Assembly (NCBI GenBank): GCA_905236605.1
Contig: CAJORD010000286.1
Span: forward strand, 1-6,358
Direction: 5' to 3'
Length of the DNA stretch: 6,358 nt
From: an uncultured Synergistales bacterium
Lineage (GTDB): Bacteria > Synergistota > Synergistia > Synergistales > Aminobacteriaceae
The position numbers and the translations under genes were made by a program. This document shows, one piece after another, positions 1 to 5,040 of this stretch; positions within the stretch are counted from its first letter, which is position 1; every line of letters starts with the position of its first letter. Under the pieces are notes generated by a model. The model had not been told where the DNA came from. It did no database searches and saw nothing but the letters and a program-made list of their open reading frames with translations.

Positions 1-282
1 ATAGCTCTCGTTCTATTCTTTATGCGTTCAGGAAATTTTAATTTCGGTGCGAATTTTAATTGGGCATCTGTGATTTTGGGATTTGCTATCGTAGGCCTTG
101 AAGCCGGATATGTCTATTTGTTTCGAGCAGGCTGGCAAATTAGCAAAGGTTCTTTAATCGCGAACACGTGCTTAGCGATTGTTTTAATAATTGTCGGGCG
201 GGTCTTATATCATGAAGAGATTTCTTTGAAGCAAATTGTCGGAGCGATTCTTTGTCTAGCAGGTTTGTATTTAATAAAATAA
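1..282 (+). CDS. EamA/DMT-like membrane transporter, C-terminal part (cut by left edge)
   Basis: The reading frame is open from base 1 (IALVLFF precedes the first Met at 22), so the gene starts before the window and the ATG at 22 is an internal Met. The 93 visible residues are very hydrophobic and form about three membrane helices. The last helix pair has the typical end of drug/metabolite transporter (EamA/EmrE-like) proteins: a short loop with an acidic pair (HEEISLKQIVG), then a final helix GAILCLAGLYLIK running to the stop. Proteins of this kind sit in the inner membrane and move small metabolites or drugs; the substrate cannot be read from this fragment. A Gly-rich and Asn-rich loop (SGNFNFGANFNW) separates the first two helices. 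A hairpin terminator starts 6 bases after the stop, so this is the last gene of its transcript. A short unnamed EamA-family protein is equally possible. Confidence 0.7.
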   Translation: MALVLFFMRSGNFNFGANFNWASVILGFAIVGLEAGYVYLFRAGWQISKGSLIANTCLAIVLIIVGRVLYHEEISLKQIVGAILCLAGLYLIK

Positions 283-288
283 ATTAAG

Positions 289-319
289 ACTTCCGGAACA
301 AAACGCCCGGAAGTTTTTT
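289..319. terminator. Hairpin terminator between convergent genes
   Basis: An 8-bp perfect stem (ACTTCCGG at 289-296, CCGGAAGT at 307-314) encloses a 10-base loop and runs into a T tract on the plus strand, the classic Rho-independent form. It ends the transporter gene on the left. The stop codon of the minus-strand genes lies immediately beside it (318-320). Read on the minus strand, the same stem is followed only by a looser T-rich stretch (CTTAATTTATTTTA), so it probably works in both directions but better for the plus strand. Confidence 0.85.
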
Positions 320-742
320 ATTTAGCTTTGAGTTTACAAATTGCTTGAGTCATTGTCCCCATCGGACAAAACGTACACCACGTGCGCGGCCGATACAAGT
401 ACATTACGATTAAGCCGATTAATGCCGACGTCAACATCAGACTATAAAGTCCGAAACTAAATTGCGCTGCCCAGTCCGGAACGCTTCCGGCGGTATCGAA
501 ATCCATTTTGGAGCAAGTTTTCCGCGCGAACATTTTTTGAATTTCTTTGGCAATATCGCAAAGAGCTGCCCGCGTCCGCAAAGTCTGTTGCAAAAAAATT
601 TATTTCCGCCGAAAATCGCAAACAGCAACGGCAAAATAAAATCTATCATTCCTAGCCACGCGAACAAAATATTAAAGAAGCCAAGCGCAAAATAAATTAT
701 TGACCACAGCCACAAATAATCGTAACAATTTTTATTCTTCAT
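318..742 (-). pseudogene. Membrane 4Fe-4S protein (Fer4_5/NapH-like), frameshifted and internally shortened
   Basis: The N-terminal half starts at the ATG at 742-740 (MKNKNCYDYLW). It holds one or two membrane helices and the Cys motif FFCNRLCGRGQLF. The C-terminal half is in a different frame and ends at 318. It holds one helix (FSFGLYSLMLTSALIGLIVM) and the second Cys motif, RPRTWCTFCPMGTMTQ. Both halves belong to a family of inner-membrane proteins with paired cluster-binding Cys motifs linked to electron transfer. The frames must be exchanged near 495-510, around APKWIS in one frame and TAGSVPDW in the other. With only one helix left between the Cys motifs, they would lie on opposite sides of the membrane, whereas I recall family members having a further helix and loop there. 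I infer an out-of-frame internal deletion. A sequencing or assembly error, or a -1 slip at AAAAT (minus strand, about 503-509) giving a 141-residue product, are alternatives. The start overlaps the ferredoxin gene by 11 bases. Confidence 0.7.
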
Positions 743-926
743 TTTTAATCTCGATGCAGCCGGCCGGACACGTTCGAGAGCATAGCCCGCAGCCGACACA
801 TAAATTTTTATTGACGACAGCAAAACACCCTTGCCAAATCTCGATAGCGCCCTTCGGACATTCTTTAGCGCAGGCACCACAGGAAGCACAAAAATCTTTT
901 TGAACTTCAGCAAACCGTTTGGCCAT
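732..926 (-). CDS. Small 2x[4Fe-4S] ferredoxin
   Basis: This 64-residue cytoplasmic protein has two textbook cluster motifs: Cys13, 16, 19, 23 (CASCGACAKECP) and Cys43, 46, 49, 53 (CVGCGLCSRTCP). Each CxxCxxCxxxCP motif supplies three Cys to one [4Fe-4S] cluster and the fourth to the other, so it should carry two low-potential clusters and shuttle single electrons. Length and symmetry match bacterial (clostridial-type) ferredoxins. Cys34 and Cys57 are extra and not part of the motifs. The gene starts 9 bases after the stop of the unknown gene upstream and overlaps the membrane 4Fe-4S gene downstream, so all three form one operon. The pairing suggests that the ferredoxin passed electrons to or from that membrane protein. 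No good Shine-Dalgarno is visible before the ATG, which hints at translation coupled to the upstream gene. The physiological partner is not known. Confidence 0.92.
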   Translation of the reverse strand: MAKRFAEVQKDFCASCGACAKECPKGAIEIWQGCFAVVNKNLCVGCGLCSRTCPAGCIEIKNEE

Positions 927-935
927 TTTTATTTT

Positions 936-1976
936 TTAACTTATGAAGAAATATCGAATAACGAGCAACAAAAGTATTAAAGCCATTCCCAAAACTCCGA
1001 AGAAGAAAATATCTCCGAAGAATGACATATTCGCGTTTTGAGCTTCGTTAGGCGAATCGCTGCCTTTAGTTTTAATTTTTATATCTTTGGTTATCGTTAC
1101 AACGCCGCGAATTTCATCGCTGATTTTGACGTAAAGAAATTTTTTTCCGCCGGTGTCTCTGATTTCGTTAATCGGGAAGACGGGCTCAATTTGATTTTCT
1201 TCAAGATACTTTTTAACAAGCGCGCTTGTTCCTTCGCCGTCGATTCCGATTTCGATAATGTCGCCGGGCGTCAACGAAGATGAAGGTTTGCCTTTCACTG
1301 GGTCAAGCACCGGCGAACACATTATAAGAGTGCCTTCGAAGTTCCCTTCTTTTTTGGCTTCCTCGCGTTCTTTTTCTTCTTGCTCGGCCTTCTCACGTTC
1401 TTCTTGCTCACGTTGTTTGCGTGCGAGTTCTTCGGGGGAGGGTGGCAAAGGCTTTATGACTTTTGCGCGTTCAAGTTCCTTACGAGCAACTGGCTCGGCG
1501 TCAATGACAGAACTAAAAACGCATTGCGAAGTACTTTCAAAACTTCGGCGTACAATGCTTTCAAGTTGTCGAAGTTTCACCTTTGTATAATTTTCAAATA
1601 ATTTCTTTTTCTCTGGTATAGTCAGGATACTTTTTAAGTTTTCTTGAAATTTTTCGCCCCAATCTTTATCGAGCGGGCCTAACTGCGGAAGACGCTTAAC
1701 GAAAGACCGCCAATCCTTTGAAGGTTCGATCATGACGCCTGTAGCATATGGTTTAGCGAGCCACAGAACTTGAAAAACGGTTTTGCCCGATTTCCCTTCA
1801 AAGATTACACAAAATCCTCCGCCCATATCGCCGCGGCTAGGCGTGAATGTGGATTTAATAGCAAGAAATTCAGGTTGTACGTGTCTATTTGGCTCTGGTG
1901 CTTCCGGCTCTGGATCTTTTCTATTAGTTTCGGCGGCTATGTCGTTTACGTCAGTGAATTTAATCTCATCAGGCAT
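936..1976 (-). CDS. Unknown protein with coiled coil and C-terminal membrane anchor
   Basis: I do not recognise this 346-residue protein. There is no signal peptide. The order is: an acidic, Pro-rich N-terminus (about 1-35, with DPEPEAPEPN); a globular domain (about 35-175) with a Gly-rich turn (GDMGGGF) and several Trp; a highly charged Glu/Lys/Arg segment (about 181-211, EEREKAEQEEKEREEAKK) that should form a coiled coil or long single helix; a second globular domain (about 213-302) opening with the distinctive SPVLDPVKGKP and a TPGDIIEIGIDGEG segment; a polar linker; and one strong membrane helix (about 322-343) followed by only RYFFIS. That layout is of a tail-anchored protein with its bulk in the cytoplasm. 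It is the first gene of the operon with the ferredoxin and the broken 4Fe-4S membrane protein, so it may scaffold a membrane-bound complex, but this is inference. The only possible ribosome site (GAAAGA) is weak and far from the ATG. Confidence 0.8.
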   Translation of the reverse strand: MPDEIKFTDVNDIAAETNRKDPEPEAPEPNRHVQPEFLAIKSTFTPSRGDMGGGFCVIFEGKSGKTVFQVLWLAKPYATGVMIEPSKDWRSFVKRLPQLGPLDKDWGEKFQENLKSILTIPEKKKLFENYTKVKLRQLESIVRRSFESTSQCVFSSVIDAEPVARKELERAKVIKPLPPSPEELARKQREQEEREKAEQEEKEREEAKKEGNFEGTLIMCSPVLDPVKGKPSSSLTPGDIIEIGIDGEGTSALVKKYLEENQIEPVFPINEIRDTGGKKFLYVKISDEIRGVVTITKDIKIKTKGSDSPNEAQNANMSFFGDIFFFGVLGMALILLLLVIRYFFIS

Positions 1977-2028
1977 GATATTTCAATCTTTCAATCTCTT
2001 TATATAAAAATTTTTAGAAACGCAAAAA

Positions 2029-2057
2029 ATTATAAACTCTAAAATCTTTCAATGCAA
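2029..2057 (-). promoter_or_regulatory. Sigma-70 type promoter of the minus-strand operon
   Basis: Read on the minus strand, TTGCAT (2057-2052) and an exact TATAAT (2034-2029) are separated by 17 bases, the optimal spacing. Transcription would start near 2022, giving a leader of about 45 bases before the ATG at 1976. The -35 box matches the consensus only in TTG. Position, spacing and the perfect -10 make this the likely promoter for the unknown protein, the ferredoxin and the broken 4Fe-4S gene. Confidence 0.65.
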
Positions 2058-2093
2058 ACCGGCCGGCAATGAACGAAATTTTTTCAAGCGTTA

Positions 2094-2102
2094 TGCTACA
2101 AT
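2094..2102 (+). promoter_or_regulatory. Possible extended -10 promoter of the zinc-ribbon gene
   Basis: TGCTACAAT fits an extended -10 element: TG, one base, then a TATAAT-like hexamer with one mismatch. No convincing -35 box lies 16-18 bases upstream, which extended -10 promoters can do without. Transcription would begin around 2109, about 28 bases before the ATG at 2137. It is back to back with the minus-strand promoter, so the two are divergent with about 60 bases between their -10 boxes. Confidence 0.4.
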
Positions 2103-2136
2103 TTCAAAAAAATTTCTCAAGGACGCTGATTAAAAT

Positions 2137-2709
2137 ATGCCATTAAATTGCAAAACTTGCGGAGCGCCATTAAAGGGCGACGAAGAACATTGTCCTTATT
2201 GTGGCAGCTTCATTGACTACGAAGACAGACCCAAGAGCCACAAAGCCGAACGCAAAAAAAATCTTCCTCAAATAAAATATACTTCTGCGACTTTCATAAT
2301 CATCGTTTCGATTTTCACGCTCGGACTTTACGGCATTTACTGGTATCTTTCAAACAGAAAGCGCTTCAACGAACTTGTTGACAGCTTAAAGTTTCCTGAT
2401 ATTGGCTTCGGGATTTATATTTTAGGTTGGCTTGCGTTTCTCTTTATATCGTCATCAGAGGGCAGCGAGCCTGACATAGCGGATACTATAAACAGTGTTG
2501 CGTATCTTGTCATGTGGTGCGGCGCGCTCTGGATGTCGTTCGGCATTAAAAAAATTTTGAAAGAATACTTGACGCAGCATTGCACCGACGAAGCGATTTT
2601 GAAAGTCTTGACGTTTTCGGACGTGGCGTTATTCTGCTTCGGGTATATCTATCTTCAACTTCAGATTAACAAAATGATTAAGGCTGAAATTTTTGCTCCG
2701 ACGTTGTGA
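2137..2709 (+). CDS. Zinc-ribbon plus DUF4234 membrane protein
   Basis: This 190-residue protein begins with a compact zinc ribbon: Cys5/Cys8 (CKTC) and Cys19/Cys22 (CPYC), four ligands that should bind one Zn. A basic, Lys-rich linker (about 31-45) follows, then a membrane domain with about four helices (near 51-71, 90-106, 114-135 and 157-174). The first helix carries FTLGLYGIYWYLSNRKRFNEL and the end carries YIYLQLQINKMI. Both match the conserved blocks of DUF4234, a bacterial membrane family of unknown function often fused to zinc ribbons. The ribbon and basic linker should face the cytoplasm. AAGGA at 2119-2123 is a plausible ribosome site, though 13 bases from the ATG. It is divergent from the minus-strand operon and is followed by a hairpin and a new promoter, so it is probably transcribed alone. 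No enzymatic motif is visible. Confidence 0.85.
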   Translation: MPLNCKTCGAPLKGDEEHCPYCGSFIDYEDRPKSHKAERKKNLPQIKYTSATFIIIVSIFTLGLYGIYWYLSNRKRFNELVDSLKFPDIGFGIYILGWLAFLFISSSEGSEPDIADTINSVAYLVMWCGALWMSFGIKKILKEYLTQHCTDEAILKVLTFSDVALFCFGYIYLQLQINKMIKAEIFAPTL

Positions 2710-2717
2710 AAAAATTT

Positions 2718-2744
2718 TTGCGTAACTTACGCAATTATGTTTTT
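2718..2744 (+). terminator. Perfect palindrome, possible terminator or operator
   Basis: TTGCGTAA and TTACGCAA flank a single central C (2718-2734), a 17-bp perfect inverted repeat. As RNA it would form a 7-bp stem with a 3-base loop, followed by a broken T run (TTATGTTTTT), which makes a modest terminator for the gene ending at 2709. Its centre at 2726 is also about 42 bases before the start expected from the TATAAT box at 2756. That is a usual position for an activator of the CRP/FNR type. I cannot choose between the two readings. Confidence 0.45.
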
Positions 2745-2755
2745 GAAATTTTTTT

Positions 2756-2761
2756 TATAAT
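2756..2761 (+). promoter_or_regulatory. -10 box upstream of the CAP-domain gene
   Basis: This is an exact TATAAT in an AT-rich stretch, 54 bases before the TTG start at 2816. No clear -35 box stands 16-18 bases upstream (AATTAT and neighbours are poor). The promoter may therefore depend on an activator, for which the palindrome at 2718-2734 is a candidate site. As no terminator is visible after the CAP gene, this promoter could also drive the mgl genes. Confidence 0.45.
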
Positions 2762-2800
2762 ACTAACTAATCCAAAGACTTAAAAAATAAAATTTTTTTC

Positions 2801-2807
2801 AGGAGGT
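2801..2807 (+). promoter_or_regulatory. Strong Shine-Dalgarno that sets the TTG start
   Basis: AGGAGGT, a full match to the anti-Shine-Dalgarno core, lies 8 bases before the TTG at 2816-2818. This makes TTG the convincing start, and a signal peptide follows directly. The surrounding leader (T tract, CAGGAGGTTA) is almost repeated in front of mglB1 at 3913-3933. Confidence 0.85.
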
Positions 2808-2815
2808 TAATAATT

Positions 2816-3913
2816 TTGAAGCTGAAGATTTTTTTGGCGATTGCGTTAGTTTGTTTTACTGTTTCTTCAGTTGCAGCTGATAGCGTATATAACTCTGCTC
2901 CTACGTTCTCGTCCCCTTATTATGCCGGCGAATTAAAATCCGAAGTTTTGAATAAAGCTCTTGAAGAATTAAATTATATCCGCGGTCTTATTGGCGTTCC
3001 AAATAATGTAACTCTAAACGCCGATTATACGAGCAAGGCTCAGCACGGTGCAGTTCTGCTTGACGTTATCGACACGCTGACACACACACCTTCAAAGCCT
3101 GCCGACATGAGCGACGAATTTTATAATCTTGCTTATGACGCTACGACGCATGGAAATTTGGCGGTGGGGAAGATGTATTCTTCAAATGGAACAGTTGTCG
3201 GGAATATGTCATTGAGTCAAAGTCTTAAGAGCTACATGGACGACTCCGACGCTTCTAATATTTCCAGAGTGGGGCATCGTCGTTGGCTCATGAATCCCCG
3301 AATGAAACAAACAGGTTTCGGATTAAGCACACGGCGCGGCTATGCTGCAGCATACGTTATAGAAGAAGGCGATGTACCTTCGTGGCTGATTAGCGACGAA
3401 TTCATAACGTGGCCGACTCACAAGAATGCTCACCCTTTGACATATTTTGATTCAAATACTGCATGGTGTGTCGTGCTTAACGAAGATGTTTTTGAAAAAA
3501 GTAATACAAGCTCCGTCCATGTAACCCTCACACGCTTGAGCGACTATAAAACATGGAATTTTTCAACGTCAAACAGTGACGGAGATTTTTACGACAATCA
3601 ACAAAGCTACGCTTATGACGAGTGCATAATTTTCAGACCTGACAACGCAACTTATAAAAATGGCGAAGAATGGCGCGTAGAGGTTTCCGGGCTCACTCGC
3701 AAGAATGGAGCCTCTGGAAATATTACCTATAATGTAAAGTTTTCATCTTCTGCAACTCCATATGAGGGCGGAAAGCCTTCTTCGCAATCCTACACTCGAA
3801 CAGAAAAAAAAGATGATGGCGCTGGTTGTAATACTGGTTTTGGATTTTGTGTATTTTCTATTTTAATTTTGGGAATCCCACGCGTAAAAAAATTCAATCG
3901 CGTTGGAAAATAA
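2816..3913 (+). CDS. Secreted CAP-domain protein with Synerg-CTERM sorting signal
   Basis: This is a 365-residue exported protein. Its signal peptide (about 1-21) has a hydrophobic core and likely cleavage after SSVAA. A CAP/SCP-like domain spans about 46-182, with helix ALEELNYIRGL, a His in LTHTP (His90) and the typical GHRRWLMNPRMKQTGFGL block (His154). Such His residues form the CAP cavity in the family. A beta-rich region of unknown fold follows (about 200-310), then a Ser/Thr/Lys linker (about 310-334). The tail has a GAGCNTGFG signature (Cys338), a short hydrophobic segment (about 342-354) and a basic end (RVKKFNR). This tripartite tail matches Synerg-CTERM, which is thought to be processed at or near the invariant Cys by an intramembrane protease of the CPBP/Rce1-like group (MrtS). 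The protein should end up on the cell surface or released. Bacterial CAP proteins have varied and mostly unknown roles. The gene starts with TTG, and mglB1 follows after 29 bases with no terminator between. Confidence 0.88.
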   Translation: MKLKIFLAIALVCFTVSSVAADSVYNSAPTFSSPYYAGELKSEVLNKALEELNYIRGLIGVPNNVTLNADYTSKAQHGAVLLDVIDTLTHTPSKPADMSDEFYNLAYDATTHGNLAVGKMYSSNGTVVGNMSLSQSLKSYMDDSDASNISRVGHRRWLMNPRMKQTGFGLSTRRGYAAAYVIEEGDVPSWLISDEFITWPTHKNAHPLTYFDSNTAWCVVLNEDVFEKSNTSSVHVTLTRLSDYKTWNFSTSNSDGDFYDNQQSYAYDECIIFRPDNATYKNGEEWRVEVSGLTRKNGASGNITYNVKFSSSATPYEGGKPSSQSYTRTEKKDDGAGCNTGFGFCVFSILILGIPRVKKFNRVGK

Positions 3914-3924
3914 AAAAATTTTTC

Positions 3925-3931
3925 AGGAGGT
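3925..3931 (+). promoter_or_regulatory. Strong Shine-Dalgarno of mglB1
   Basis: AGGAGGT lies 11 bases before the ATG at 3943. It places the start at that ATG rather than at the in-frame ATG at 3847, which would add a basic extension without signal-peptide character in front of the true one. The block TTTTTCAGGAGGTTA is identical to the one in front of the CAP gene. Confidence 0.85.
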
Positions 3932-3942
3932 TAGTTTTTACT

Positions 3943-4959
3943 ATGAAAAAAAGTATCGTAGTATTAGCAGCAGTTGTTTTCGCTATTTCAGCAGTCGCGG
4001 CTTTCGCGGCCACAGATGCACTCGTCGGAGCTTGCATTTATAAGTTCGATGACACGTTCATGACCGGCGTCCGTAACGCAATGCGCGCAGAGATGGAACG
4101 TCAGGGCGGCGAGCTTGAGATCGTTGACTCGCAGAACCGTCAGCCTATGCAGAATGACCAAGTTGACGCTTACATCTCCAAAGGCTCAAACGCTCTCATC
4201 GTCAACCCCGTTGACCGTACAGCAGCCGAGCCCCTCATGAACAAAGCCAAGGCCGAAGGTCTTCCGATCGTTTTCATTAACCGCGAGCCTTATGCCGAAG
4301 TCATGAACGCTTACGACAAAATTTGGTATGTCGGAGCAAAAGCTGAAGAGTCCGGCACACAGTCAGGCCAGATTATCGTTGACTACTTCAAATCACACCC
4401 CGAAGCCGACAAGAACAAAGACGGCAAAATTCAGTACATCATGCTTCGCGGCGAACAGGGACATCAGGACGCAGTCCTTCGTACAGAGTACTCAACGCAG
4501 GCAATGAAAGACGGCGGCTTTGAGATCGTCGAGCTTGGCAGCGACACAGCAAACTGGGACAAAGTTCAGGCTACTGACAAGATGAAGGGCTTTATCTCCG
4601 CGGTCGGCGTTGACAACATCGAAGCAGTACTTGCGAACAACGACGATATGGCACTCGGCGCAATCGAGGCTCTTAAAGCTGAAGGCTACAACCTCGGCGA
4701 CGCTTCAAAGTATGTTCCTGTCGTTGGTGTTGACGCTACAGCCCCGGCACTTGAGGCTATGAGCAAAGGTGAAATGCTTGGAACAGTTCTTAACGACGCT
4801 GATAACCAGGGCTTCGCGGCTGTGAAAGTCGCAGTCGTTGCAGCAGACGGCGGAGCAGTAACCGAAGAGTCAATCGGCTACAAGATCACCGATGGCAAAT
4901 ACATCTGGATCCCCTACAGACCCGTTACTGTTGAAAATTACAAAGAGTTCATGAAATAG
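3943..4959 (+). CDS. mglB: D-galactose/D-glucose periplasmic binding protein MglB, copy 1
   Basis: This 338-residue protein has a Sec signal peptide (about 1-22, cut near AFA) and the type I periplasmic-binding fold. It captures galactose/glucose in the periplasm and delivers it to the MglA/MglC transporter. All sugar contacts known from E. coli MglB can be placed: Asp37 and Phe39 (FDDTF), Asn88 (VNPVD), His174, Asp176 and Arg180 (HQDAVLR), Trp205 (NWDKVQA), the ANND block (232-233), Asp264 (GVDA) and Asn284 (LNDADNQG). The calcium loop is also intact: Asp156, Asn158, Asp160 and Gln164 in DKNKDGKIQ, with Glu227. The lack of a lipobox points to a soluble periplasmic protein, as expected in a diderm. 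Codon use differs from its neighbours: AAC encodes 15 of 17 Asn, a sign of high expression. A hairpin follows the stop. A related sugar is possible, but the full contact set argues for galactose/glucose. Confidence 0.93.
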   Translation: MKKSIVVLAAVVFAISAVAAFAATDALVGACIYKFDDTFMTGVRNAMRAEMERQGGELEIVDSQNRQPMQNDQVDAYISKGSNALIVNPVDRTAAEPLMNKAKAEGLPIVFINREPYAEVMNAYDKIWYVGAKAEESGTQSGQIIVDYFKSHPEADKNKDGKIQYIMLRGEQGHQDAVLRTEYSTQAMKDGGFEIVELGSDTANWDKVQATDKMKGFISAVGVDNIEAVLANNDDMALGAIEALKAEGYNLGDASKYVPVVGVDATAPALEAMSKGEMLGTVLNDADNQGFAAVKVAVVAADGGAVTEESIGYKITDGKYIWIPYRPVTVENYKEFMK

Positions 4960-4975
4960 AATTTTGAAATTTAAT

Positions 4976-5013
4976 GCCCCCGTTGAAATATAAAAATTTT
5001 GGCGGGGGTTTTT
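4976..5013 (+). terminator. Hairpin between the two mglB copies, likely attenuator
   Basis: CCCCCG (4977-4982) pairs with CGGGGG (5003-5008); a G-U pair can extend the stem. The loop is 20 bases, and TTTTT follows (5009-5013). This is a GC-rich stem with a T tract, but the long loop makes it imperfect. Because mglB2 and mglA follow without a clear new promoter, it probably stops part of the transcripts and lowers expression of the downstream genes relative to mglB1. Confidence 0.7.
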
Positions 5014-5025
5014 AATTGTAGAACG

Positions 5026-5033
5026 AGAGGTGA
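5026..5033 (+). promoter_or_regulatory. Shine-Dalgarno that sets the TTG start of mglB2
   Basis: AGAGGTGA lies 7 bases before the TTG at 5041. A longer in-frame start at 4999 would be TTG inside the terminator hairpin and would put 14 unlikely residues ahead of the signal peptide, so 5041 is preferred. The same AGAGGTGA recurs in front of mglA. Confidence 0.75.
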
Positions 5034-5040
5034 AATTTTC

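Noticed and set aside
462..695. Plus-strand open frame opposite the 4Fe-4S membrane gene
   Set aside because: It lies opposite the conserved Cys-motif frames, has no ribosome site, and its translation has no family features.
743..913. N-terminal 57-residue extension of the frame holding the first half of the 4Fe-4S membrane protein
   Set aside because: It lies within the clearly real ferredoxin gene in another frame; MKNKN at 742 is the sensible start.
1258..1590. Plus-strand Ser-rich open frame
   Set aside because: It is the antisense shadow of the Glu/Lys-rich coiled coil of the minus-strand gene, whose codons read as Ser/Arg/Cys on the opposite strand.
1770..2042. Plus-strand open frames over the start of the unknown minus-strand gene
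   Set aside because: They have no ribosome site, cross the divergent promoter region, and show no recognisable protein character.
1985..2053. Direct repeat AATCTTTCAAT at 1985-1995 and 2043-2053
   Set aside because: Eleven AT-rich bases seen twice, 58 bases apart. It may be a regulator site in the divergent region, but it is too short and low in complexity to call.
2059..2066. Palindrome CCGGCCGG between the divergent promoters
   Set aside because: Eight bases only, with no symmetric flanks; a similar GC block also occurs inside the ferredoxin gene.
3838..3870. Possible promoter for mglB1 in the 3' end of the CAP gene (TTGGAT, 16 bases, TTTAAT)
   Set aside because: The region encodes the hydrophobic tail and is T-rich, so weak promoter-like matches are expected by chance.
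4030..4040. Cys31 of MglB1 (and of MglB2) as a lipoprotein Cys
   Set aside because: It lies in the first beta strand of the mature domain after a normal signal peptidase I site, not at the end of the signal peptide, and both copies share it within the fold.
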